Shown here: positions 37,007 through 49,014 of the stretch, piece by piece
Numbering within the stretch: the first letter of the stretch is position 1
How the letters are laid out: every line of letters begins with the position of its first letter
Assembly (NCBI GenBank): GCA_028023455.1
Contig: JAQFVV010006274.1
Location: 4,028,001 to 4,092,000, forward strand
Length of the DNA: 64,000 nt
Reading direction: 5' to 3'
Origin: Epiperipatus broadwayi
Lineage: Eukaryota; Onychophora; Udeonychophora; Euonychophora; Peripatidae
Made by a program: the position numbers and the translations under genes
Notes under the pieces: generated by a model
Databases searched by the model: none
Told to the model about the DNA's origin: nothing
What the model saw: only the letters and a program-made list of their open reading frames with translations

Positions 37007-37475
37007 CCAGGTTCAGCTAACTTTTTAACATGAAAAGCCATTTTGTTTAAATACCCCCATCCCCCCAAAAAAAGAGCTATAATGAAGGAAGTGAAAAATA
37101 GATTCATGAAAAATATAAATTTCTGAATGGTTGTGGATATACTTGAACATTTATTTTAATAATAGAAGAATATAATAAAATTGTATACATCCTAATAAAA
37201 TAAAAATTATTTTAAAAACAAAGAATTACTATGGCAGTTTGATTTATTCAGAAATTTCTAATATTTAAATATTCATTATATGCAATAATTACTATTCTAT
37301 AAGAAGACTGAATTCAAGAAACAACGTTATAATTTTTTTTCTTCTAGAGTCATCAAAATGTTTATAAATTACAAGAGGAAATAAAATTTATGTTTACGTT
37401 TACCATGATAAAAACAAACATGAAATTTGGATGAAGGAATTGCATATGACTAGCAAGCTACAGTTTGCTGATCTG
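37007..37475. mobile_element. Non-autonomous hAT-like MITE
   Basis: The left end CCAGGTTCAGCTAACTTTT and the reverse complement of the right end, CAGATCAGCAAACTGT, form an imperfect terminal inverted repeat of the hAT type. The flanking 8-mers TACTAAGA (36,999-37,006) and TACTAGGG (37,476-37,483) are an imperfect 8-bp target-site duplication, the length made by hAT transposases. The interior (GAAAAGCCATTTTG, later GAGCTATAATGAAGGAAGTG) encodes nothing. It would have relied on a transposase in trans; whether that of the 0-2-kb element is unknown. Confidence 0.55.
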
Positions 37476-37779
37476 TACTAGGGCATGTTTATGGATCTCA
37501 GAATATATAAATTATAGACTACATAATAAATTTTGAATGGTTATATGCTGAATTTTAAAAGAGATCAAAAATGAAATAGATGGGTAAGAAAATAAACCAA
37601 TATTCTTAATATTGAGTTAAGATGTTTCAATAAATATAATATATAGATATATGATATAAATTATAGTAAATAATAATGTAATATATAATAATTGTATATA
37701 TATTAATAATTATATATAAAAGCCTTTTTTAGAACTTAGTTTTGTGCCCTCCTCAAATGTTGAGTATCTATTTTAACAT

Positions 37780-38627
37780 TATGTGATGTGATGTATTGTG
37801 GCTTCTCCTTAAACGAAGTCAAGAATATCTCAGCAATTATGCCCAGATAAACCTGTTAGCCACTTTATTTTACATTCCCCACTCTAACTTTACCCATAAT
37901 CTGCTCTATCCCATTTCCACAACATAATCTTTGTCAACTCTATAACCTTTATATCTAAATCCCCCTTATCTTTTCCCAAACCCAGCATAACAACCAATAA
38001 TTCACTTTCTGTATAATCACTCTTTTCATATTTATTTTTCCACAACTTCATTATATGTACCCTTTCTGTTTTCAAACATTTACATTCAATTAACAAATGC
38101 CTAATATTTTCTATTCCTTCCTTACATAATTTACAAAATAAATCACCCATATTTTTCCATTTACATGTATATTCTTTTGTAGCTAAAGATCCCGTTCGAG
38201 CCTTAAACAATAAACTACTTTCCTTACTATTATCATATATTAACTCACACCTAATATTCTGTTTATTTCTATATATATTTAAACTCTTTTTACTCTCCAT
38301 ACTATTTCTCCATCTCTCTAACTCCCTAGCCTTTATTAATAAATTTATTCTTTTATCCCATTCCTTACTACTATAACACTCAATAATCCTCTTAACACAA
38401 TCATCCCATCTTTTGTACAAATATACTGATATAAATTCTTTATCCAAATCTTTTGCATACCGCATTACCTTTCTCACCCATCTTGTTACCAGCCCTTTAC
38501 TCATAACCCAGTTAAATACTATTTTAGCTATTTTTTTATTATCCATAAACTGCAATCTACCAAACATTTTCATTTTACTTTTTGCATCTCTCATATGAAA
38601 ACTTGACCATCCCATTTCATTAACCAA
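37780..38627 (-). pseudogene. LINE ORF2 C-terminal part, 245 codons open
   Basis: The longest ORF in the window (38,627-37,890), uninterrupted. It begins after an in-frame stop, so its start is not natural. It carries EMGWSSFHMRDAKSKM, a basic RWVRKVMRYAKD segment, LLFKARTGSLATKE and a zinc-knuckle-like FCKLCKEGIENIRHLLIEC (C-x2-C, H, C) typical of the C-terminal end of non-LTR retrotransposon ORF2. The reverse transcriptase is missing by 5' truncation. The 3' UTR ends near 37,780 in a short tandem ATCAC ATCAC tail, as CR1/L2-like LINEs do. The intact frame suggests a fairly recent insertion. The + strand ORF at 38,413 is a shadow. Confidence 0.75.
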
Positions 38628-38699
38628 TTATTGCACATAGAATGCCATCTAGTGTTCTATAGTGGAAATAAAATAAAATAAAACATAAATAAAATAATT

Positions 38700-41270
38700 T
38701 ATTAAATTAGATAAAGATTATGGATATAACCCTAAAAATATTAGAATATATTTTTAATTGTAAAAAAAAAAATCCCTATATTAAATAATAATATTTCTAT
38801 TCAAAATGATGTGATGTGACAAGAGTTCAAATCTCATTTTCATATTATCCTAAAATTTATAATATATTAATAAAAAAATGTATTGATAAGCATATAAAAT
38901 ATTAGATGGTTTAATAGTAAAAGTTTGGAAAAAGTAATAGATAATTATAAAATAAAAGATATTATAAAATACAAAAAAAAAAAAAAAGAATTATATATGA
39001 AATTAACGGTGACCATTGAAATATGATTTACTACAATCATACAAAGAAACAGATGTAAGAACATAACAATGTAATTAATACACAATCTGACAAATTTGCT
39101 TCATGCATTCACTACTTTACATGTGGACATAAAATAGGTACGGCAAAAAATATTAAACTTTTTAATTATATTAAAGATTGAAGACAAATACATATGAAGC
39201 ATTTTATATTAAGCACAATTTAAATAATTGTATGAATATTTATAAAACTTCAATAAATTTAGTTAATAATTGGTCAATTAAAAATTAATGGAAAAGTATA
39301 TAATACGGTAGAATATATAAAGTTGTATATGTTAGGTTTTTATTTAATCTATATATTGCTATGTTATACAGTCAATTTGTTCAACTTTTATTGAATCTCT
39401 GTATCATAATTTTGTTTTATTTTGTTATTGAGCATAATATTTGAGTAGGATACAAAATCATATACTGAAAAAGACTTTTTATATATAATTATTAATATAT
39501 GTGTGTATATATGATATTTTTATTTATTATAATTTTAATTCTAAAAAAACAGCATAATAATGGACTTCATTAATTTTCATTTTTAATAACATACAATATA
39601 AAATGTGCTGAAGATTAAATTATTCCCATGACATGAGACCATATGTGAGATTATGTGATAAGGGAGTTTGTTGGAGTATATAAAAAAAAATATAGATCAA
39701 TTAGTTTGGTTTAAGCTCAGAGATATTCATCCTTCAGTGGACTGATTGATTAGAACTGATGATAATAACTAATAATGCAAAATCCATTTGAAAACTGATT
39801 TGTTTTTTATCAGAGCATTCTTCAATTCTGCCTTATCGCAACCATTTACCAGCACAGTTGAGAGATGCAGTAATATTAAAAAAATGTTTGTTTGTTTTTA
39901 AATAAATTCAATATAAAGGCTCAGCTCATTACATAAATTATTATTTTTATAATTAATTTTCCTAGAGATTGTGCAATAAAAAAAATTTAAAATAATATGT
40001 GAAATAAATAAAAGAGAAAAACAATGCGTGTCTCTTCAAGCAATTTCTTTTCTAGTGGTAAATGTATTTATTACATTGCAATCCTTTTTTTCTTCAATGT
40101 CAGATTGCATTAACTTTAGCTGATCAGTTCAGATCATCCTAGGATCTCAACTCTCTAGATACCATTAACTAATTATTATTACATGGGTTGATTGAGATTG
40201 ATCACATGAAGAAAATTCCAAGCTCTCACTGGTTTTAAGAATGCATACCATCAAACTACATATTAACCATTTCACATCAATGATTTCATTAATTAAATAT
40301 TCTCTGAGATAAGATTTTTTTTTCATGTATAAAAATGACTTATGATTATCATTTGCATGAACTTTATAAGTCTTGTTAAGATTATGCAAATACAAAATAA
40401 TATTTTAAAATACAGATATGAAAAAAAAATAAAGTTTGGGGAAAAAGTAATAGTGTGTCTGCAATCTTTACCATTTTAAATCAAGAAAAGATATCCAAAT
40501 TATGAATGAATTTCATTTTTAAGAGTTCTATTCCAAATGTTTTATTTTTATGTAATAAATTGTTACACAAATAATTAGAAAATAAATATCAAATTGATAT
40601 AAAAAATGCATTAGTGTTTTCTATAATAAATTTGGTGATAATTATAAAATAAAAATAATAGTTTAATTAAAGAAGGTTTTTTTGTTCCCTTATTGCATCT
40701 CTCATCTGAAAGACTAAAGCTATTAATATTGGTATAGAATCCTCTAGTAGTCTTATATGTATCACAAATACATTTATATCCTTTGTATGTGTGTGGAATA
40801 AGAATAGCCATACTCTTTTATGATTTGCCATATATATATATATCGTTTAGTAAAATGTTTTAATATTTTCAAGAAAGACTAATCATATTATAAGAAAACC
40901 TTACCTTTCTTTAAAAATGAAAATTTCAAGCTGTAATATGTTTAGCTTGAGCTGCTTATAAGGAAATAAAATCTGGAAAAGAGAAATAAATATCTTGCTT
41001 ATATATAGATAGATTTTTTGAAAATAGAAAAGCATTTGATTACTTTTACAAACTTGCCTCATCTGAATCACATTGAATATGCAAATTAATTAAACATTGA
41101 TATGCAAATTTTAATATGCTAATAAGTAAAAATCTGAAGGATGACTGTGACTTGAATTTGAATCTGGTCTAATGACACACAAAAATATTTTGGCCCATAG
41201 CTAATTATCCAAAGTTTAGTCAGTAAAATGTGTATCTAGCTATTTATAATTATAAAATAAGTTTGGAAAA
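38700..41270. other. AT-rich spacer without recognised gene
   Basis: Only short ORFs without motifs. There is an A15 run near 38,974 and TA-rich tracts near 39,480 and 40,830. Confidence 0.35.
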
Positions 41271-41279
41271 AAACTTTCA

Positions 41280-41995
41280 ACTCTTACTGTCTGACAATTC
41301 TCCATCACCAATTTCTTTATGATAATCTATCGGAAAGATTTTGCCCTACATTAGCTATTTAAAAACTATTTTACCTAATTCCCATTATCATTTTTAATCA
41401 TTATTGATTTGCTTCAAGATGAAAGTCTCTCCAAATTTAATACAGTTTCTCCAATCTATAGCTTCTCTTCTCCAAATCAGCCAATAAACTTTTATATTTC
41501 ATCCATTCATTTCCAATGTAGTCCCTTTCTAGCTTTTTATAATCTCTTGAAATTCAATTTGAGATTATAAACTGGTTTTTTATTATCATTTCTTTTAACA
41601 ATATCTTAATACTTCAGTTTTTTTTAATGGTATCAATGATATCTGTCTGTTCTCTTACTCAAGCATTTCATTTTTGATCCATCCTTATTATACCTAATAT
41701 TTATCTTTCCATACTTTATTGACTGGTTTGAAGTACTTGAATTGCTCATCTTTTAAGTGTCTAAGTTTTAGATCCATAAATAAGAAGTTCTAAAACAAAT
41801 GTAATAAGGTTGTTTTTCAAAAATATTGGCATATTTATATCAATGTTATTTCTATCAAAAGCACTCCATTCAAATTTAATTCTGTGATTAATTTCATCCA
41901 TTATGTTCCCACCAATATTAATAATCTGATAAAGATACGGTAGGTGTTAATTTCTTCTAATTCATATATTGCTGTTATGAGTATGTGTATATATA
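41280..41995 (-). pseudogene. LINE reverse transcriptase C-terminal remnant
   Basis: Broken - strand translation from about 41,950 gives IINIGGNIMDEINHRIKFEWSAF, split by stops elsewhere, then MPIFLKNNLITFVLELLIYGSKT, a QTSQ.SMER.ILGI block, and RREAIDWRNCI. This order (IGG...EINRRI, YGSETW, MERxxLGI) is that of a LINE family different from the 30-kb copies and similar to the 47-49-kb remnant. No intact frame. Confidence 0.55.
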
Positions 41996-42984
41996 TTACT
42001 AATAGTTTTCCCAATATTTTTTAAAAACTATTTTAATGAAAAATGTTTTTTTTATGGTACTTATGTTTGCATTATCTTAAGATGAAGTTCTAAATTATAA
42101 ATAATAAGTAAATTTTTTCTTATATCTAAAATATAGTAAAGATAAACACCATTAATTCCAAATCTCTATGTTTAGGGCTTTTTTTATATATATAAATTTT
42201 TCTGATTTCAAATATAATTCAAACTATGTTATGATTTTTTTTAAAAAAACTGGCAACTCACTACAATTAGGCTTATTAATTTATAGTATTTTTCTGATTT
42301 TTTTTTTTTACATTTGAATCCAAAATGTGTATACACACAAATTTATTTATTATAAAAGATTAAAGATCATTTTTGAAATTTTGTTTGAATAATAGGAGTA
42401 TTTGAATCCAGATATTCAGATTAATAGTATTTTACTTATAGTAAATTAATGAAAATTTTCATCATTTATATACTCATTCCATTTTATAAAATGATTTGTA
42501 AAAAAATCTAAGCAAGAATAAGTTTTATAAAAGGGGCTGGAGAATGTACTTTTCCTATGCTTCTTTTTTGATAAAAGTAAAATTCTTGTGGAAGAAGAGA
42601 AAAAAAATATGTAGGAATTTGAAATGGGTTTAAGTGTCAGAATAATCATGATTTTTTTTTTTTTAGATTATCTTACTGTTAATCATTCAAGCTGGTCATC
42701 TCATGAGAATAACTTTAAACTAATAATATTAATTTCAATTAAAACTTTCAGAAGCATGTTCTCATCCAAAATAGTATTTATTATTATTCCAATATTTTTA
42801 GTTGTGCAGAGTTTTTGTTATTGTTTTAATTTATTTATTTTTAAATATTGGATCAGTTTACTGCAATATAATGATTATTGAGATGAGTTAAACGTCTTTG
42901 ATAAATAATTTATTTTAATGATGTTGGAAATGCTTGTTTGTTTGATTTCTTTTTGTTTATTCTATCTTATCTCTTTTCAAACTT

Positions 42985-43260
42985 CACTGTTTGTTAGATA
43001 TGCCTGTTGTTGGATTTCTTCTTGTTAATCCTATATTTTTCAAATCTTATTGCTTGGTGGAACACATTTATTATATACTTACTCCCCTTCCAGGAAAAAA
43101 ATTATATATTTTTGCAAAGATAAAGTTATTTTTATTAAAAGTATTTCATTCAAGTTTAATTCTATCATTAATTTTATCCATTGACCTAAATGTGTTGGTA
43201 GAATGTAGACTCTAAAAGTTCAAAGTCAAGCTCACAGCAGTTTGCTCCATTATTTCCATT
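42985..43260 (-). pseudogene. Second, weaker LINE scrap of the same family
   Basis: The segment TATTTCATTCAAGTTTAATT...ATTTTATCC at 43,140-43,180 parallels CACTCCATTCAAATTTAATT...ATTTCATCC at 41,861-41,900, so part of the same LINE region occurs twice on the - strand. The rest is too decayed to translate usefully. Confidence 0.35.
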
Positions 43261-43793
43261 CTTGAGGTTTTTCAGGAACTTCTCAGCAAACGACTATTTG
43301 ATTATTTATTTTATTTCATCTATTCCATAAATTCATCCAGTTTTTATAATTGTTAATTTCTAATTTATATATATATATAATGTGATTCACATTATTTTAG
43401 TCTTTTTAATATCTCACACACACCCCTTTTTTTTTTGCTTTTATGTGAGAGCACTCGTAACATTTCTTCCACCATATATGCAAAAATCTGAAGTAATCTT
43501 ACTTTGCTTTTCAATTCAGTTCATAAGATACTTCCTTAAAGCAGTTGTAAAAAATTTTGGAGAAATAAAATCATTCTTACCATTGTCAATGCTGTTAATA
43601 TCATGAGTACAGATGGCCATCCCTATTTATTAGATAAATAATCACAAAATTTGGCAATACACTGGATTAGTCATGATGACTTAAAATGTAAAGTATTGAT
43701 AATATCAAAAATGCTTATAAAAGTTTATTTCTAAACCACAAATTCAATGCCAAATAACTCATATTTTTGGTCCTTTCTGTAATTTGCATGCAG

Positions 43794-43949
43794 CCTGCAA
43801 ATGTGCATGGCTTATCTACAGCTGCCACAAATGACAACCATGATTCAAAACCTAAGAATTTTGTATCACAATGTTCTTGGTCACCAAACTCTATCCCAGC
43901 TGATGACTTTACACATTTGGTGAATGATACAAATTCTTCTCTATTTTAA
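43794..43949 (+). CDS. Probable 3'-terminal coding exon, unknown protein
   Basis: The acceptor TTTCTGTAATTTGCATGCAG ends at 43,793. The exon starts in phase 0 and encodes 51 residues: PANVHGLSTAATNDNHDSKP, then KNFVSQCSWSPNSIPADDF and a short tail ending NSSLF, to TAA. AATAAA lies at 43,999-44,004, 50 bp after the stop, giving a compact 3' end. The composition is Ser/Asn/Asp-rich and probably disordered. The higher G+C, good acceptor and close signal support a true exon. No domain is recognised. Confidence 0.55.
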   Translation, partial: PANVHGLSTAATNDNHDSKPKNFVSQCSWSPNSIPADDFTHLVNDTNSSLF

Positions 43950-43998
43950 ATTAAGAGTAAACATTTGTACAAAGATTTTTGTATTCATTCTACCTTCA

Positions 43999-44004
43999 AA
44001 TAAA
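43999..44004 (+). terminator. Polyadenylation signal for the 43.8-kb exon
   Basis: AATAAA 50 bp after the stop codon. Supported by position; the hexamer alone is common in this window. Confidence 0.4.
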
Positions 44005-44166
44005 AACTAGTTTCAAAATTATTAGATCATAAAACCTTTTTGGTTTAAAATTCAGATATGAAAGTCAGCAAATTTACTACCCATCTTAGCCTCTGTATTT
44101 TGAAAACACCTATTCATGTCATTTCAATGGCAAAAAATTGTGGAGAGAACATATTTAAAGTCAAAA

Positions 44167-44281
44167 ATTAATTGAGATTGCGCTTTACGCAAAAAAGTGA
44201 AGCTTGTCTAAATCTTACAAAGTTGTATGGCTTAGCGCTTTCGGAGAACTTGAGTCTCCATAAAGGGCAATCTCAATTAAT
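44167..44281 (-). mobile_element. 115-bp inverted-ended element with hammerhead-like core
   Basis: Perfect 15-bp inverted ends (ATTAATTGAGATTGC and GCAATCTCAATTAAT). On the - strand the interior holds CCUUUAU, a GGAGA/UCUCC hairpin with loop CUCAAGU (44,243-44,259), then GAAAGCGCUA. The latter fits GAAA, a 2-bp stem III (AG/CU, loop CG) and cleavage base A. The 5' core departs from CUGANGA at several positions, so it is probably inactive. It resembles a minimal Penelope-type hammerhead terminal repeat, unrelated in sequence to the other families here. Confidence 0.5.
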
Positions 44282-45162
44282 TACTAATCAAAGGTGAAGT
44301 AAAAACTATTATTTTATTTAAAGTTAAAAACTTTTTTTTTCTCATTTACTATATGTGCAAAGTATCGTGTATAATAACAGATAGTGCTTTTGTCTGCCAT
44401 GTCCATGACTTGGGGTTTCAAACAATCTTTTCGTTCAAAGGGATAAAAATCACTAATCAATTTTATAATTTTTTCATGTTTGCAGCCACAGTTAATTTAG
44501 CTATCTATCTAATTATTAGTCAATAAATTGATGTCTAATTAGACAGAAGGTAAAAAAAGACAAAGAAAAACCTTGGTTAAGACAGCCTAATGGACATTTA
44601 TATTTTTCATTATTTTTCTGAAGAAAAATAACTGATTATTCTGTAGGTTGTTTAAGAACTGAATTATCTTTTTACTTATGTGTACATGTAAATTTATAAA
44701 TATATTTTATTTTCTGTCATTTCTTTGCAAAATAATGATGTCATTAGGTCATAGTATGATATCCTTTCACATGTATCAAGGGTCTGTCAAAGAATGGATT
44801 TTATATACACTCAATGCACAAACTAATTTTATTTGATTTTTTAATGTAAATACTATGTACATATATGAAAATAAAAACATAGTATGTAGCCATATATAAC
44901 AAGCATAACATTAGCCTAGCTGCAAATATACTGAAAACAATTTGTTTTACCTAAGTTCATCAAAATTTGTTAAACTAGTTTCATTTCTTAAAACACATAT
45001 ATAGTGTATTTTAATGTTATTTTATATACAATAAAAAAAGTACGAACTATTTTCAGTGGTTTTAAAAAAAAAGGTAAAATAACACCTTTGTGATTATTTT
45101 ACAAGTATGGTTGCAGTTGTTAATTTTCTAAAAGGTGAGGTTTTTCTCTTTCTTTCTTTCAG

Positions 45163-45281
45163 CAGAAGTTCTACAATACAAATATACTTCAATTTCTTAT
45201 TTCCAAAATCTTTCAGGTGTTAAAATTTTCAGTAACAATCTGCCTTATGTGAAACCATGCACCAGAAATATAAAACTTGAG
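45163..45281 (+). CDS. Probable internal coding exon, unknown protein
   Basis: A strong pyrimidine tract (CTCTTTCTTTCTTTCAG) ends at 45,162 with a tandem acceptor, CAG CAG, so use of the second would start the exon 3 bases later. The donor is CTTGAG|GTAAAC at 45,281/45,282. The exon ends on a codon boundary. The open frame of about 39 residues reads EVLQYKYTSISYFQNLSG, then a tail containing NNLPYVKPCTRN and ending KLE. Splice signals at both ends make this the best exon model by signals. No domain is recognised. Confidence 0.55.
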
Positions 45282-45409
45282 GTAAACATTTTTTTTCTTA
45301 TTTTGAATTATTTTGACCTTAGGTCATTAGTTCTTCTTAGATAAGCATGCAATGATTGGCAGATGTCAATCACATGACTAATAACTTCATTCAAGATAGA
45401 AAGAAGTAG

Positions 45410-45670
45410 GTGTTGAGGGAGGTAAATTTTGTAGTGCCATTAATAGATAGGCCAATCCGTGAGCTGTTTGGGATTCTACCACATGGTGAGGTCTCTGATA
45501 TAAAATTAAAGCATTCAAACAGAATGAAAACACACCTTGATTTATTTGTATTACTCATCAAGTCGGATAAAAAAAAGAGTGAAAAAAGTAAAATAGAAAA
45601 AGATTTGGAAAAGAGTTTGCTGATGTCCCATTGTGAAGAGCTGAATGGTTCAGGAGCTGTGAAAGTTTAG
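45410..45670 (+). CDS. ORF possibly continuing the 45.2-kb exon
   Basis: An 87-codon open stretch preceded by AG at 45,408-45,409, ending in TAG at 45,668. It includes VVPLIDRPIRELFGILPHGE and a Lys/Glu-rich SDKKKSEKSKIEKDLEKS tail. A 128-bp intron from 45,282 to 45,409 would join it in phase to the preceding exon, but the acceptor lacks a pyrimidine tract. Its G+C content and codon use are better than the flanks. It could instead be an old transposon ORF. Function unknown. Confidence 0.35.
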   Translation: MLREVNFVVPLIDRPIRELFGILPHGEVSDIKLKHSNRMKTHLDLFVLLIKSDKKKSEKSKIEKDLEKSLLMSHCEELNGSGAVKV

Positions 45671-45699
45671 AATGCTAATAATGTTACCAAACAAAATTA

Positions 45700-47090
45700 A
45701 GACCGAAACTACTTAACAACACACTTAATTCAGTTTTACTAAGTGGTTAGATTAATTGAAGAAATGTTTACTATTCACATATTAGTAACATCAGTGTTAA
45801 ATAATCTGAGAGTGGATTGAAATCAATGTTACAAAATAATAAATATTGTGTGGAATGTAGTTGTTTTATTAAAAAAAGAATTAAATTGCATTCATTAAAC
45901 AATTATTATTAATTTATAATTTTTGGACAATCTTTTATACAAATAATCAATTGTTTTTGCATTATAACATTTTTTTTAATTGTCAAAGTAATTTTTAAAT
46001 TATATATATATATAAACATGATAAAGGAGTTAAAAAATAATAGTTGTTTTATATAAAAATTATATATCATCTTGATATGAAAAAATCGACAACTCATTAC
46101 AAATTCATTATTTCAATATTTATTAAACTTCTAGTTAGCGCATCCACCTGTCATATAATGTTTGAATTCAGGCCAGATTTTTTTTTTAAATCCACTCAGC
46201 TAGTCAACCAATCAATTATCGATCAATAAATGAGTATATAGATATTCTTGATTAGATATTTGAACAAGAAAGAAAGCTGCTAAAATTTTCGACATCTACA
46301 GTGCCTAGTAAATAATGTATTTCTCCCTATTGTGTGTCTGTGTTTTTCTTTTTGACGAATTATTGATAAATAATTTTCCTTGAAATTGATTATTTAAAGT
46401 TGTTTTACCTTTTTTTTAATTTTATATATAAACTTTATAATTGTTTTTGCAAGCATAATTAAAATGTTTTACTTTTGATGAGGTTTCCAGATATTGCTAA
46501 TATAAACCTATCTCCTGTTTCTCACACAAGCATATATCATCACTATTATACAATTGCTTATTATTATACATCACATGATATTTGCTGTTTCACAGAGTGT
46601 TATAAATAAATAGAAACTTTCTCCTCTCTGAAAGCAATACTGTATCATGTCAAGAACAAATAGTATGCAAATAGAGATGAACACTAATGAAATTGAAAAA
46701 TCCAATGAATTAAATGTTCTATTTCAAAACTACCAACTATTACTTGTATATATAATAGTACATTCAAAAAAATATAAATGTAAGAAATCAAAGCAAATTG
46801 CTTTTTTTAAGTTCAACAGAACTTATTTGCCAAGAATATTTGCTGCCCAAATGCAATAAATAATTTACCACCTTATAGATCTTTCTCATCAGTTACTTAA
46901 ATACTAATGATTTGTATGTATATATTTTATGGACCTTAATATTTATATTAGTCTGGAAAATGATATATTGTCTAGTCACCTTAACTATCATATAATGAGC
47001 AATAAGAAAAAGTCTGTTTTTTTTTCAGTTATCAGAATTAGATCTATTTATTTGACACCTGCATAGGTTTTTAAAAAAATCACGGAGCAA
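45700..47090. other. AT-rich spacer without recognised gene
   Basis: No supported coding sequence. The short ORFs at 46,044 and 46,647 have no motif. Confidence 0.3.
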
Positions 47091-48889
47091 AAAAAAAAGA
47101 TGCAATTGGTAGATATTATTTAAAATTAATCATTAAAATTATCAGAATTTTGAAATATTAATAGATTTTTGGTGATATCTCAAACTTGAAACCAAAAGAG
47201 TAAGAAAATAACTGATATTCTATTAAGGTTTGCTACACAGACTGATGATATAAAATTATTGTCCATTAGTAAATTTTCAACTGAGATATGACAATATATG
47301 TAGAAAAAAAGAATTAGGAAAATATTTCAAAATTATAGAAAATAAGAATTTATGGAATATAGCCAGAAAATATTATTCTGAAGCAATACAAGGAATGTTA
47401 AAGTGTTATTTGCAAATTCATTAAAAGAGTAATATCAGATTCTGGACTACTTCATACCTTAAGAGCAAGGAAATTAGAATTTATTTTCTTGTTCAGTAGT
47501 GGAAGATGTTAAATGATGTAATATCACTCAAATACACTCAATTCTTCTATGTTTGTAACATAATTTTTTCCAGAGTAGGTTAAGATGCACTTTGCAATTG
47601 AATTTATTCATCCTAATTATGATTACATTATTATTTGTATTATAAAAGTTTATGGTAGTCTTATTTTTTTTTATTTTAATCTTTATAAGATTTCACTTTA
47701 TTGGGAGAATGATTATAAGCAACATTATTGCTAACCAAATTCTTTATCACACATTCATAATCTAATCAGTTGCTTTTGCAGTTAATATATTTTATTTAAC
47801 AAACTAAAAAACAAAAGAAAATAATGTGTAACAATTGCTACAGAATTCCATGAAATAGTTGGAAAAAAATAAATGATAATATAAGAAAATATATCTAAAT
47901 CAATCATAAAAACTATAGAAGTCTCAAAAACATGCCCAGACATCTTGCTATCACAAAACAAAATTATTTTAACAATAATAAAAAATATAATATTATTAGA
48001 AAGAAGGTTGACATCATGGAGTGTATAGAAGAATTCTGTAAAATGTTGTATAATAATTAAAAACAGAGTAGCTTATACAACTATGTCAAGATTTTTTGAA
48101 ATCCCAAATATTTTAAATAAAGAGGCGAAATATGTATAAATTGTGACAGAATTATGTATCAAAAAACTAATTAATAGATTTACCAGATTATTAGAAGAAT
48201 GCAGTAGTGATAATATATTTATAAAAGATTAAGAAACATGTAAGAATCATATTCCTTTTAATTTTTTACAGTTCTGTACACAGCCTTTGTTATGATAATG
48301 CAATTTGTTTTGATCAATTTTGAACTTGAATCAACCCAAAAAAATAAGATTGATATAACAGTGGTTGTAGTACATGAGATCTCATCCAAGTATTAAGAGA
48401 AATTATAGAAAGAATCAATGAGTATGAATTGTCATTATGTTTTTGGTTGTAAACTGCAAATAAGCATTTGATTCTATAAGCTTTTCTAAATCCAGGATAT
48501 TATTATATTCTGAATAATATTTATCAAAATGCAAGAATCAATTATTAAATTACATGAAATGTTTGGCAGGAAACTCCTGATCTCCAAATTTTTGTTCAAA
48601 TTTTAGAGAAATTCTTTTGTGGTATAAAATGGGAAATTAAAGATATCATGTAAGCAATATAGATTTTCCAAGCAATATGTTTTAAAAAAATAATACTTCA
48701 GAGTTTCAGAAAACATTAAGAGATATCAGATGAGAGTAACCAACTAGGACTAACAATAAAGTATATTATGTTATTCTTCTCCTTCACTTTCTTTGCATAT
48801 CTTCATATAATCATATATATTACTTATAATATTTTATTCATATACACTTTAACGCAAGTAATTTTCTTAACCTTCTTTATTTTTGTATA

Positions 48890-48917
48890 GTTTCGAATGT
48901 CCAGCAGTCTTCGTCAG
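48890..48917 (-). ncRNA. Hammerhead-like motif, left arm of 49-kb palindrome
   Basis: On the - strand, a perfect CUGACGA core (48,917-48,911), A, then GACUG opposing CAUUC (the right arm has CAGUC), and GAAAC. Stem II has lost pairing at one or two positions, so this arm is likely weaker. Confidence 0.5.
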
Positions 48918-48982
48918 AGCTATATCTTCCTTAGAGTTTTAACTTTAATTATTTAAGTTAAAACTCTAAGGAAGATATAGCT

Positions 48983-49014
48983 CTGACGAAGACTGCTGGA
49001 CAGTCGAAACTGTA
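48983..49014 (+). ncRNA. Hammerhead ribozyme candidate, right arm of 49-kb palindrome
   Basis: Perfect CUGACGA at 48,983-48,989, A, a 5-bp stem II GACUG/CAGUC closing a CUGGA loop, GAAAC at 49,006-49,010, and a minimal stem III (AC/GU, one-base loop U) before the candidate cleavage base A at 49,014. Stem I can start with CU (48,981-48,982) on AG (49,015-49,016) and continue after an internal loop with UAU/AUA, as in type I hammerheads. All catalytic positions visible by eye are kept. The very short stem III matches the Penelope-type class, which is thought to work as dimers. Confidence 0.65.
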
